Positions 46,745-56,356 are shown, counted from the stretch's first letter. The stretch: DNA of 64,000 nt from Candidatus Omnitrophota bacterium (GCA_030692045.1 JAUYCX010000041.1:1-64000); one strand, 5' to 3'. A program made the numbers and translations. Notes: a model not told the origin generated them from the letters alone.

Positions 46745-49498
46745 TTAAAATTTTCTGTTATAAAATATTCTGAATAAATGTTGCGTATCCAAAGTAAGCG
46801 TGCCGCCACCTAAGGGGTCACTTGTCGCAGTGCCAAAGGGCGTGTAACTACCTACACCATATTCAAAGACAAGTTCATCTGTTTTGGAAAATTTCTTGCG
46901 TGCCTGGGTAAAGAAATTATGGTGCCAGGCCATATCACGGCTAGTTAAATCATCCCAAAACTTAGCATACGTGTAATCGAATGCAAAACCTAATGTGTCA
47001 GTGGGCATATAGGTTAATTCCAGTCCAAAATGGTTCATATTGTCGTCAATTGGCCCTGCAAATTCAAAACCACTGTGCGTATAGTTAAGGTAGATATCCA
47101 ATTTTTTCTCAATGGGAGTAAGCCGAATCCCGCCGCGCAAAATCTGCTCATACTCATAAGGGGGAAGCGGAAACAATGACTGGTCAGAGACAAAGAACTC
47201 TTTTTTGCGCCAACGCACTCCTTCATACCCATAATGGTAAACATTAAAATCCTGAAAAATATCTCTGGGGAAATTGTCATATGCAACAGTTGAATCATTG
47301 GTATGTTCATAGATGCCATCAAGCGACAACCACTCCCGTGGCTGATATTCCAAACCAAAAGAAAGCGTATTGAGACTGGGGTCTTCGCCACCAATAATAG
47401 AGTCGTTGCGATAAGGAATGTCCGAATCAGTATCAAAGATCAAGGGGTCTTTATTAGCTGTTGTTTTGGGTAAATCGTGATTAAGATAGAGAAACTTTGA
47501 AGTCAAAAATGGCGCAATCTTATACATCCATTCGGTTCGCGAGACTGTTTCAACATATTCACCGCCGGTTCTGTGGACATTGCGGGAATCTAACAATCCC
47601 TGGACATTGCCCTTAAAAAGGCTTGTTTCTATGCGCATTCCAATGGTGTTTCTATCTTTATCAATGCCGTCGCCAATTCTAAAAGGAGCGATATCATCAT
47701 AGCTTAGAGGCGAGGTCAGAACTCCTGTTGAATAGTAATCGAAGGGCCTTTTAAAATGAATGTGCCTGCCCCAATAGGTATCATCACGCGTTTCTCGATA
47801 GGTTGAAAGTTGCGGGTCAAAGGCTTCATCTAATTGAGCTGCATACAAACGCAGTTTAAAAAATTTCTGCTGTTCTTCTTTTGGCTTTAACTGATGATAG
47901 TTCGTATCGAGAATATCCTCGCCAGAAAAATCTGACAAAAGCGAAACAAAGTATGCGTCTCCTTTATTACTTGTCTTGTAGTCGCCGCTGGTGTATTCGC
48001 TGGTTTTATCCCATTCACTCGATGAGTGCGCTGTCTGCGCAGATATTTTAAACCCTGCAATAGGAGCGAAGGCAACATCAAAGCCTGCAACCTGATTTTT
48101 TGCGTCAACCTCACTTTTATTGTAGCCATAGCGCAAGGTATAAATGGTACCAATGTCAAGGTTATCGCTTATGCCTTGTTTAAACCTCAGCGCACCTGGA
48201 ATACTATCAACTCGCTCATAATTCTGCCAGAGTGTTTTGGGGGTAGCAACTGTTGCTGTAAGAGTGGTTTCATCCGAGGGACTCCAATTGAATGAACCTC
48301 CTCTTAGCGCAGTTAACCTTGTTCCGTCGCTGTCGCGGGTAAAAAATGATAGGCTGTCATCCCATTCGCCTTTGGTAAAATCAGGTGGAATAACTCCATT
48401 ATTGAACGTTCCGGGCTTCCAACTATCAAGCCAAGGGCTTTCTTCCCACCAAATATGGTGATTGGATAATTGTAATGGGTCATCAGAAGTCAAAGCTTCA
48501 TCTTGATACGCCATGGGAAAAACCCTAAGGCCTACGGTTTCATTTGGTTTATAATCAAACCAGAATTCTCTCACGGGCCAGAAGAAGCGGTTTATTTTTG
48601 TTTCGGGAATAGTGAAACTTCTGATGGTTCCAGTTCTGTCTTTAGTGATTTTAGTCTGAGAAATTCTTCCGTCTTCCACTTTTATTTCCGGCAAATCAAA
48701 GAAAAATCCTAAACGGCTACTGGAAACAGTTTGGTTAACAGTATAACCTGTATTAGACCAGTACAAGAGTTGCACCTCGGCTGTATCACCGCCGCTGCCA
48801 GTAATATTTATCTTATCACTCTTGCCAGTAAAACTCCAAGGATCAACAGTAATGTTAGAATGAAAACCAAACCCTGCCTTACTAAGGGTATCAATATCGA
48901 CGCGTAACCGGTCATATATAGCCGGGTCATAAGTATTAAGCCGGTTGTTAAGGGCAGTGTTATTGTTGAGGCGCCACTCCCTTTCATTTAAATCAAAGTT
49001 GGCGCGCTTCCAGTACCCATCAGTCGAGGTAACACCTATCCCCATTTTTGTCTCACCAGCAATCTTTGCTTGACGAAAAAGGTATTTGTCTTTTTCTTGC
49101 GTTTGCGGCTTTGGGTGGATGGTGATTTCTGGTTTTTGCTCTTCCAAGGCCCGCTCAATTGCTTCTTGGCGCTTTTCTATTTTAGGGATTTCTGGCTCAG
49201 TCTTAATTTCTTCAGGCTCTTTCTTAAGGGGGGCCTTGGATATTTGCTGTGAAGCTGGTTCTATTTTTTCCTTAATAAGATTTAGGTATTTTACAGCCTC
49301 TTTATTATCAGGATTAAGAATTAGCGCCTTGTTAAATTCATGGCCTGCTTCTGAATAATCCTTATTAGCATAATATTTTTTTCCTAACTCAACTAAGAAA
49401 TCATCAACAGAAGCAAAGGCTGGGTTAATTAAAATCAAGAAAAACAAAATTCCGCCAATAACCAAAAAGCCCTTATTTTTAAAATTCTTGTTTATCAT
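46745..49498 (-). CDS. Large TPR plus outer-membrane beta-barrel protein
   Basis: Signal peptide, TPR (YYANKDYSEAGHEFNKALILNPDNKEAVKYL), linker, long beta-barrel ending in YNRKF. Confidence 0.7.
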   Translation of the reverse strand: MINKNFKNKGFLVIGGILFFLILINPAFASVDDFLVELGKKYYANKDYSEAGHEFNKALILNPDNKEAVKYLNLIKEKIEPASQQISKAPLKKEPEEIKTEPEIPKIEKRQEAIERALEEQKPEITIHPKPQTQEKDKYLFRQAKIAGETKMGIGVTSTDGYWKRANFDLNEREWRLNNNTALNNRLNTYDPAIYDRLRVDIDTLSKAGFGFHSNITVDPWSFTGKSDKINITGSGGDTAEVQLLYWSNTGYTVNQTVSSSRLGFFFDLPEIKVEDGRISQTKITKDRTGTIRSFTIPETKINRFFWPVREFWFDYKPNETVGLRVFPMAYQDEALTSDDPLQLSNHHIWWEESPWLDSWKPGTFNNGVIPPDFTKGEWDDSLSFFTRDSDGTRLTALRGGSFNWSPSDETTLTATVATPKTLWQNYERVDSIPGALRFKQGISDNLDIGTIYTLRYGYNKSEVDAKNQVAGFDVAFAPIAGFKISAQTAHSSSEWDKTSEYTSGDYKTSNKGDAYFVSLLSDFSGEDILDTNYHQLKPKEEQQKFFKLRLYAAQLDEAFDPQLSTYRETRDDTYWGRHIHFKRPFDYYSTGVLTSPLSYDDIAPFRIGDGIDKDRNTIGMRIETSLFKGNVQGLLDSRNVHRTGGEYVETVSRTEWMYKIAPFLTSKFLYLNHDLPKTTANKDPLIFDTDSDIPYRNDSIIGGEDPSLNTLSFGLEYQPREWLSLDGIYEHTNDSTVAYDNFPRDIFQDFNVYHYGYEGVRWRKKEFFVSDQSLFPLPPYEYEQILRGGIRLTPIEKKLDIYLNYTHSGFEFAGPIDDNMNHFGLELTYMPTDTLGFAFDYTYAKFWDDLTSRDMAWHHNFFTQARKKFSKTDELVFEYGVGSYTPFGTATSDPLGGGTLTLDTQHLFRIFYNRKF

Positions 49499-51635
49499 AG
49501 TGAACAATGTAATCAATCATCTCCTTTACGTTTTTATTTTCTTTTGCTAAGGCAAAGGGTATTGCCCAAATTGCCATATTACGCATATAATGGTCGCCGA
49601 ATAAATATTTTCCAGTCTTTGCATCTATCATATCTGGCTGATTCCAGGGATTAAGCGAAACTGCGCTTGCCTGGTAAATATTCTCTGCTAAAGAAAGCGC
49701 TTCTTTTGTAAAACCTTCATAAATTGCCAAAGAGGCAAAGGCATAATTTAAACCAATCCAAATATTTTTGGAATGCCAGCAGGTATTATCTACCTCTTGT
49801 TTAGAAAGCATAGAATTAATTGCGCCAAAATTGGAGGCCCTTGCATTTACAGATAGAATGTATCTAATAGCTTTTTGCACAAGTTCTTTTGGCACAATAT
49901 AATCCAATCCTAAAACATGGGCATACCATTGACCAATGAGCTGGCCTACAGTTGAAGCTTCGCCTCTTATTTTACCATTATTATAACAAATAAAATATCT
50001 GCCATTCCACAACTTTTTTACAAAATTTTCTCTTGCCTTTTTAAACCATTCAAGACAAGTATGCTTTGTCTTTTTGTCAGAAACAATATCTGCCATTTCC
50101 TTCATTGCCAAAAGACTGGCTAAAAATATACTCCCTACATAACTCGAGGCTCCAAAAAATGGCCAGAGGTCAAATGTCTGGTCACAACCCTCATTATCAG
50201 GCAAGAAATCGCCATCTTTATCAGTAGATAAAATCCATTCTAAAGCATTCTTTGCGGCAGGATAGAATTCTTCTAAAAATTTCCTATCCCTATCGAACCA
50301 TAAGAAATCCCTATAAACCATAAGCATAAATTTTGGGTTCAAGTCTTTCCAAAGCAATGGTGTGGTGCCGCAACTGGGCATTCCAAATCTCTTGTGTCCC
50401 AAATCATGGGGTATGTAACCACTTTGTTTTTGCGCCTTTAAAAACAGACGCATTTCTTTAATTTCTAATTCTGGGAAAAACAAGGCCGTGGCAATTGAGC
50501 CATAAAAACGCACATCCAATGTCCCCATTAAAGAACACATACAGGGCGCCTCTAAAAGAGCAAACTTATCTGTCTTTGTCCAGAAACTGCTCGAGTAAAA
50601 TGGATAAAGATTATTTATAAGAGCGTCCTTTAACCACAAAGGTAAATCACAATCATTTATTTTTTTCTGCCACCCCAAAGAAGCAGACAAAAGTTTTTCC
50701 CTTTTATTGTGAACATAGTGAATAACCTCGTCAGTATTTTTAAAATTATTTTGATAAAAGTGGCCTTCTGAACAGTTAGTAAAATACCAGGAAAAATATA
50801 TGGGAATTTCTTTTGTCACCCCGGGTGGAATTTTAGTTTCCACACACAAGGCGGCTCCTAATTGAAAGCTTTCACTAGAAACACAGTCTTTTGAATTTAT
50901 ATTGGGTAAGCGAGCAAATTCCAATAAATATTCCCAAGCCTTTAAAGAAATCTTGTTTTGTTCAAAGTGAAATGCCTTTTTTTGTAAATTAAATTCTGCC
51001 AAATAAGAAATTTCTCTGTCATTACTCTTAGGGGCGGCTATGGAAAAGGTGCCGGCCAGGGTATCTGTTTCCAAAGGGTTAATGCTTGAAAAATCAATAC
51101 TGATAAATTTATCTTCGTCTCTAACTACATTTTTCCTTCCCACACCCCAGTAGCTTACGATATTCCTTGCCATTATTGCCAAACTTATAAAAACATCTTC
51201 GTCTGTTTTATTTTCTAATTTGAAACTAAATGCGGCTTGCGGCAGGCTTGAATTTGAAGCATCCTGAGGGATAAAAAATGAACCTGCGTGAAGTATAACT
51301 TTGATAGGCAATTCTTTGTCAATGAATTGCAGAGTGGCAAAAGGAAAATTTCCTTCAAAGTCAATTCTTTCGATATTTTTATAATTATCAATCTTAACTG
51401 TCTGCAGGAGTTTGGCAAAATTCAAACGGCTATTTTTTACAACCAATCCAAAATGAAAGCCTAGAACACCCTTTGCCTCTTTATTTTTTTTTGAATTTGT
51501 CAGGGGATTATCCAAATTATTCAGGAAGGTAAAAAAGTCTAACGCGCCATTAGGCAGAATCTCTATTTTTCCTGCGCCAATTCCGCCTAAGGGAACGCCA
51601 GACTTTAATTTTTGTGAAGAATTAAATTTGACCAT
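49479..51635 (-). CDS. GH116-type glycosidase (GBA2-like)
   Basis: GVPLGGIGAGKIEILPNGALDFFTFLNNLDNP...MGTLDVRFYGSIATALFFPELE...NEGCDQTFDLWPFFGASSYVGSIFLASLLAMKEMA. Confidence 0.85.
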   Translation of the reverse strand: MVKFNSSQKLKSGVPLGGIGAGKIEILPNGALDFFTFLNNLDNPLTNSKKNKEAKGVLGFHFGLVVKNSRLNFAKLLQTVKIDNYKNIERIDFEGNFPFATLQFIDKELPIKVILHAGSFFIPQDASNSSLPQAAFSFKLENKTDEDVFISLAIMARNIVSYWGVGRKNVVRDEDKFISIDFSSINPLETDTLAGTFSIAAPKSNDREISYLAEFNLQKKAFHFEQNKISLKAWEYLLEFARLPNINSKDCVSSESFQLGAALCVETKIPPGVTKEIPIYFSWYFTNCSEGHFYQNNFKNTDEVIHYVHNKREKLLSASLGWQKKINDCDLPLWLKDALINNLYPFYSSSFWTKTDKFALLEAPCMCSLMGTLDVRFYGSIATALFFPELEIKEMRLFLKAQKQSGYIPHDLGHKRFGMPSCGTTPLLWKDLNPKFMLMVYRDFLWFDRDRKFLEEFYPAAKNALEWILSTDKDGDFLPDNEGCDQTFDLWPFFGASSYVGSIFLASLLAMKEMADIVSDKKTKHTCLEWFKKARENFVKKLWNGRYFICYNNGKIRGEASTVGQLIGQWYAHVLGLDYIVPKELVQKAIRYILSVNARASNFGAINSMLSKQEVDNTCWHSKNIWIGLNYAFASLAIYEGFTKEALSLAENIYQASAVSLNPWNQPDMIDAKTGKYLFGDHYMRNMAIWAIPFALAKENKNVKEMIDYIVHYDKQEF

Positions 51636-51652
51636 TTAAAATAAAAGAAGAG

Positions 51653-51680
51653 GGGGCAGGGAAATTAATTTCCCTGCCCC
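51653..51680. terminator. Perfect intercistronic hairpin
   Basis: GGGGCAGGGAAATTAATTTCCCTGCCCC, between the GH116 start and the upstream lipoprotein gene stop. Confidence 0.6.
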
Positions 51681-51699
51681 AAAAGGCTAATACGTTTCT

Positions 51700-52341
51700 C
51701 TATTCATAAGCTATATCGTCTAAATAAAATGTAGCTCCATTTGGATTAACATCAATGTTAGTTGCCCAGCAAAAACCACCGCTAATATAGGAAAGGTCCT
51801 TACCGCGTAAATCAATTGTATACTCTTTCCATTCCTTTGCCAATATAACCGGGCCAATGGAGGCGATATCTGAATCGGGATATTCGCCGGTTATGCCGCC
51901 AATTTTAAACTCTTCAATCCTTTCTCCTCCATTCTCGCCGCGAGCAAAGAATTTTAAGTAGGTTGCGCCGGTTAAATCAAAACCGCCCTTGCGTGTACCC
52001 CAGTTATTGGCAGGATTCTGCCAATAAATCCCTGCCCAGCGAGCACCTTGCGAGGACTTGGAAGAGTAAACAATTTTTATGCAGGTTTCACCTGAATGTG
52101 AATTTTCTAATGATGCATCACTAAAAGTTATATCATTAAAATCGCCCATCCAGCCTGAAGGTATAAAATGATTATCACCCGCGCCCTTATCTGTGTAAAC
52201 ATTAAAGGATTTAAAGGATGTTTTTTCAGTGTCAGAAGGCGCTTGTGCATCAACTTTTGATTCAGCATATTTCCCACAGCCGACTAAACTAACTAAAACT
52301 AAGTAAAATAAAATTATCTTTATTTTTAACATCTGCCTCAC
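51700..52341 (-). CDS. Lipoprotein with CBM-like beta-sandwich
   Basis: Lipobox LVSLVGC; GATYLKFFARGENGGERIEEFKIGG...WKEYTIDLRGKDLSYISGGFCW. Confidence 0.7.
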   Translation of the reverse strand: MRQMLKIKIILFYLVLVSLVGCGKYAESKVDAQAPSDTEKTSFKSFNVYTDKGAGDNHFIPSGWMGDFNDITFSDASLENSHSGETCIKIVYSSKSSQGARWAGIYWQNPANNWGTRKGGFDLTGATYLKFFARGENGGERIEEFKIGGITGEYPDSDIASIGPVILAKEWKEYTIDLRGKDLSYISGGFCWATNIDVNPNGATFYLDDIAYE

Positions 52342-52349
52342 CTCTCTTA

Positions 52350-53213
52350 TTATATCTCTGCTAACTGTTCTCTTGCGCCATCAACGGGTTTCCAGAACCA
52401 TCCCTTAGGGTCCCAGCATTGGCTATAAGAAAACTCATCAATGATTCTTTTAAATGCCGCTTTGGCTTCTTCGATTTTATTGGCACTGCGCAAAGCCTTG
52501 CCTTGAATAAATAAGCAGGTTCCCACATCATTTAATGCCCAATAGCTAAAAATCTCCTCATTAGTTTTCCAAGGATATGCCTTTAAGGAAGACTGCATCT
52601 GTTTGGCTTTATCTTTATAAAGGTCAATGCATTTATTGGTGTAGACCAAGACTGCATCTAAATCATTTGCATCAAGCGCTGCCCAAGCCTTAACCGTTAA
52701 AGTCTCAGAGCGATAATCACCAAAATCATAAGACTTGCCAGTTTCAATTGCCATTAATCTTTCCTTGGCCGCCTCAGCTGGCTTCCAGAACCAACCCTTA
52801 GGGTCCCAACATTGGGCAAAAGAATATTTATCTATAACTGTCTTGTAAGCCTCTTTTGCCTCTTCATCCATTTTTGCTTTTCGAAAGGCTTCGCCCTGAA
52901 TAAATAAACAGGTTCCTATATCATTAAGCGCCCAATAGTTAAACACATCCTGATTAGTACCGCCCTCAGCTTCTGACTTAACATAATCTTTAAGCGATGC
53001 TTGCATTGCCTTTGCCTGCTCGGTGTAAAGTGTAATACACTTATTTGTAAAGGCTAATACTGCTTCAATATCGCCTTTATCTAAAGCCTCCCAAGCTTTT
53101 GTAGTTAAAGTTACGGAACGATTATCGCCAAAATTATATTCTGCTTTTGATATGGCAGGCATAATCAAACTTAAAGCCATTCCTAAAATCAACACTAAAA
53201 TTATTCTTTTCAT
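52350..53213 (-). CDS. Exported protein with two copies of a TPR-like WDPRGWFW domain
   Basis: FTNKCITLY...LNDIGTCLFIQGEAFRKAKMDEEAKEAYKTVIDKYSFAQCWDPKGWFW, repeated in the same protein. Confidence 0.75.
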   Translation of the reverse strand: MKRIILVLILGMALSLIMPAISKAEYNFGDNRSVTLTTKAWEALDKGDIEAVLAFTNKCITLYTEQAKAMQASLKDYVKSEAEGGTNQDVFNYWALNDIGTCLFIQGEAFRKAKMDEEAKEAYKTVIDKYSFAQCWDPKGWFWKPAEAAKERLMAIETGKSYDFGDYRSETLTVKAWAALDANDLDAVLVYTNKCIDLYKDKAKQMQSSLKAYPWKTNEEIFSYWALNDVGTCLFIQGKALRSANKIEEAKAAFKRIIDEFSYSQCWDPKGWFWKPVDGAREQLAEI

Positions 53214-53228
53214 TTTCTCTCCTTTGTT

Positions 53229-53272
53229 TAATGAGCACATCCGCCAAAGTTCTGTGGCGGATAAGTGCGAAT
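53229..53272. repeat. Palindromic intergenic element copy
   Basis: AATGAGCACATCCGCCAAAGTTCTGTGGCGGATAAGTGCGAATT upstream of the 53213 start. Confidence 0.75.
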
Positions 53273-53315
53273 TTGATCTTCTTTTTCCTTTTTACTTTAT
53301 GCTAAACCACCTCCT

Positions 53316-54533
53316 TTAAGGAATCTGGAAATTATATCCTCCTGCAAATGAAGAAATGGCATAGAAGGACGTATCAATAAACCGCAACCACCAATCAGCT
53401 CTTATTTGTCCCTGAATCCAATCAATCCATCCGCCTTTTATGCCGTTTGGGTCAAGAGTTTTCTGCCATAAACCGCTACGTAGTGTCCAATTCCGTGCAG
53501 AATCAGCATAGCGATTTTGCCCTAAATCTAACCAGCACAGCGAGGCTTGAAAGGAAAAACCCGGAGACTTTCTATCCCTTTCATTGCCGTCATTCCAAAC
53601 ACATGCTCCATCAGATTTTTGTAAATTTGTATGAATCCATTCTCCCACACGATTTTGGCCAACTCCCTGCGCCGGTAAATCCAGCATCTGAGGAGCATAA
53701 TTAATCCATTCATGAAAATTGGGATCAATTGGCTGGTCATTCTGATCAACAACGCGATACCAAACACCAAAATCAGGACTATTGACATCACTTATGTATA
53801 GATAATTATCAATCCCGGTAATAATGTTTAAGCTAGCCGCACGGCACAAATCTGCAAACACCAAATCATTTTGAATCATTGCCCACTGCTCTGCTGCCTT
53901 AAGTGCCCAATACGCAAAGGCATTATCCGAAGTCCATCGCCAAGAATTATATTGTCCGTTTTCATCCTTTCCGCCCCCTAAAAGACCATCGTCATTACCA
54001 CCTTTGTTAGCCGGGTCTTGGCAGGATAAAAGAAACTGAGCTCCTTTTTTCATAGAAAGATATCGGTCAGGCCTAAACCCGAGTTTATAAAAGGCAATCA
54101 TAACCTCGGCGGTTTGGGTAGGAGATTTGGACAAAACTACAGGTTGTTCATAAGAATATTGATCGTACCAAGCGCCATCCATTTGATGCTGAACCCTTAC
54201 CAAATAATCCGCAGCGAGTTGAGCCCGCTCCGCATAGGATGGTTCACGCAGGATATCCGTGGCCATAAGAAGCCCTAAAATAGCCAAGGCATTCTCTCGA
54301 GGCACAATCCATGTAGGTTGCTGTCCATAAATATTATTGATGGCTCCGTGAGCAGGATGCGCCAGATTATAAAATTGGCAGTATTGAATATAGCCAGCTT
54401 CCAAGCGAACCAAGCCCGGAAGAATGAGAGAATAATTCAGCGGAGCCGGCAGGGCTCCAAGATGATTGACAGTCACAAAAATACAGATAAAAATAGCAAA
54501 GATTTTTAAAAATAATTTAGTAAATTTTTTCAT
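53316..54533 (-). CDS. Exported (alpha/alpha)-toroid-like protein, possible glycan-active enzyme
   Basis: Signal peptide MKKFTKLFLKIFAIFICIFVTV; helical-repeat enzyme-like pattern (ADYLVRVQHQMDGAWYDQY, AQFLLSCQDP). Confidence 0.6.
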   Translation of the reverse strand: MKKFTKLFLKIFAIFICIFVTVNHLGALPAPLNYSLILPGLVRLEAGYIQYCQFYNLAHPAHGAINNIYGQQPTWIVPRENALAILGLLMATDILREPSYAERAQLAADYLVRVQHQMDGAWYDQYSYEQPVVLSKSPTQTAEVMIAFYKLGFRPDRYLSMKKGAQFLLSCQDPANKGGNDDGLLGGGKDENGQYNSWRWTSDNAFAYWALKAAEQWAMIQNDLVFADLCRAASLNIITGIDNYLYISDVNSPDFGVWYRVVDQNDQPIDPNFHEWINYAPQMLDLPAQGVGQNRVGEWIHTNLQKSDGACVWNDGNERDRKSPGFSFQASLCWLDLGQNRYADSARNWTLRSGLWQKTLDPNGIKGGWIDWIQGQIRADWWLRFIDTSFYAISSFAGGYNFQIP

Positions 54534-54539
54534 GAAATT

Positions 54540-54570
54540 TCTACTCTCTCCAAATCCTCTGATATTCATA
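54540..54570 (-). pseudogene. C-terminal stump of a second TIM-barrel glycosidase paralogue
   Basis: Minus strand CGTTATGAATATCAGAGGATTTGGAGAGAGTAG = RYEYQRIWRE*, matching the C-terminus GYYEYQRIWREK* of 61660..63981. Confidence 0.7.
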
Positions 54571-54577
54571 ACGGACA

Positions 54578-54645
54578 ATTCCGGGGAACAATTCCGGGGA
54601 CATCATACTGAATTGTCGATAATTAAGTATTGTGTCCCCCGAATT
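54578..54645. repeat. REPIN-like pair of REP sequences
   Basis: AATTCCGGGGAACAATTCCGGGGACA...TAATTAAGTATTGTGTCCCCCGAAT, same motifs as flank the RAYT. Confidence 0.75.
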
Positions 54646-54656
54646 TTCCCGTTATT

Positions 54657-55076
54657 TTATATTGACCAAAATGTTTTTTCCTCAATAACCTTTCCAGTAT
54701 CATCCAACGACACTTCAAATTTCTTGACCTTGGCATTTATAATCAAAGGAAAACCTGAAGTAATAGATACAATTTTTCCCATTACATCATATTTAATTTC
54801 ATTAAAATCGTATCGCCCAATATTTGCTGTATCTTCAATTTGGTAATGATCCACATTACTTATCCGAAGAATTGACTCTACGATCGGTACGCTCAACTTC
54901 TTCATAAAGAGTATCCGCTTAATTATTCTTTTGTCGGCCTGATTTTCTCGCTTTAATTTTATTTCCAGAGAGGCTAAAGAGGCATTAAATTTAACATCAT
55001 CTTTTTCAAACCATTCATCATGAATTAAGCCTACAATTTTATTAATTTCTTCTGGATTATTTATGACAATATTCAT
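54657..55076 (-). CDS. Hypothetical protein downstream of orphan Rhs toxin tip (possible immunity protein)
   Basis: 139 aa ORF 3 nt after the Rhs tip. Confidence 0.55.
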   Translation of the reverse strand: MNIVINNPEEINKIVGLIHDEWFEKDDVKFNASLASLEIKLKRENQADKRIIKRILFMKKLSVPIVESILRISNVDHYQIEDTANIGRYDFNEIKYDVMGKIVSITSGFPLIINAKVKKFEVSLDDTGKVIEEKTFWSI

Positions 55077-55079
55077 TTA

Positions 55080-55361
55080 TTACCTCCCTATTCTAATATG
55101 TAGAGCCTTACCACTACCCTTGATACCCTGTCGCCATATATTTAGTTGAATATGAGGATACTGATGAGGGCCACCAACATGACCTGGGCTAGAACCTATC
55201 TTTCCCATCCAAGTTCCAGTACCAGTACTTGCCGCCCATCCTGATAGAGAAGCAGCGGTAATCAATGTAGACGCTGTTGATTTCCAAGTTTCGGGTGTCC
55301 AGAGAGCAGCAACAGTACCAGGGATTGCCCATAAAGGATTGTAATTCCGGGGACATATCAC
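55080..55361 (-). pseudogene. Orphan Rhs C-terminal toxin tip, detached from its core
   Basis: NPLWAIPGTVAALWTPETWKSTAS...GPHQYPHIQLNIWRQGIKGSGKALHIRIGR*; its 5' end is the REP at the RAYT. Confidence 0.65.
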
Positions 55362-56020
55362 TTAATTATCAGTTTTGGACCCGGTTTCTTCTTATGTAAT
55401 GCTATCCCAAGTTTTCTCGCTAAGTAGTCTATAAAAGCTCTATCCCCTAACGGCCTGCCTGTTTGACCGTGCCTACGAAAGAGCTTCAGGTCTTCTGGAC
55501 TTTCTTCTTCAGATAGATATTCTCTCCAGTCTTTTATTTCCTCAAGAAGATAAAAGTTAGTTAAAATCGGTGTTTCACTTTTATTAACATGGGCTCTAGC
55601 GCTCGACCAGAGATAATCTTCTGCCTTTCTGACAAGTCCAGCTCGAACTGGATTTCTCTCAACGTAGCGAACAGCTGCGTATAAATATCGCTCATCCACA
55701 GGAAAGCTAGAGAATCTGCCTTGCCATAAATAACCACGCCATCCTTCACGGAAATTAATCATACGTGTGTATTTTCTGTGTGTAGTGCCTATGCCTTTAG
55801 CCAAACTATTCTTTATATGAGGAACAACTATTAGATGGACATGATTATCCATTAAGCAATAAGCCCATATATCTAACAAAGAACATTTTGACTCTTCACT
55901 CAAGAGATCAAAATATATCTGTTTATCTTCTTCTTTGAAAAAGACATTCTGTCTGCGGTTGCCTCTTTGAACAATATGATGAGGCATATCCAAAGCTACA
56001 ACCCTTGCTAAACGTGCCAT
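55358..56020 (-). mobile_element. REP-associated tyrosine transposase (RAYT, Y1_Tnp/IS200-like)
   Basis: MPHHIVQRGNRRQNVFF...YCLMDNHVHLIVVP...YLWQGRFSSFPVDERYLYAAVRYVERNPVRAGLV; flanked by GGGGACA REP motifs. Confidence 0.93.
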
Positions 56021-56022
56021 AT

Positions 56023-56337
56023 TTAAATATTTTCATTAATTTCAAGAATTAAGACTTTAATTAAGTATTGTGTCCCCGGAACTCTTGGTGAATAATAGCG
56101 GGCACGATAGTAGTAAAGCCCGGCATCTTCATCAAATTCTCTGCCGGTGAATAAATAGCGATTGCCTATTTGCGATGTTTGGTTAGGATTCTCATAAACA
56201 TCATAAGAGTAGCTTTCCACAACATTTCCCTGAGGATTGGTTATGTCAGTAACACTGCCTAAGCCATCATAGTGGTAATAGTAAGTGTTGGCAGCTCGAT
56301 ACATTGTCAAAACTTCATCAATGCCTTCTCCAAAGTA
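56023..56337 (-). pseudogene. Orphan Rhs core fragment bounded by REP sequences
   Basis: YFGEGIDEVLTMYRAANTYYYHYDGLGSVTDITNPQGNVVESYSYDVYENPNQTSQIGNRYLFTGREFDEDAGLYYYRARYYSP, then REP-encoded codons. Confidence 0.85.
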
Positions 56338-56356
56338 TGTCCCCGGAACTCTGTTT

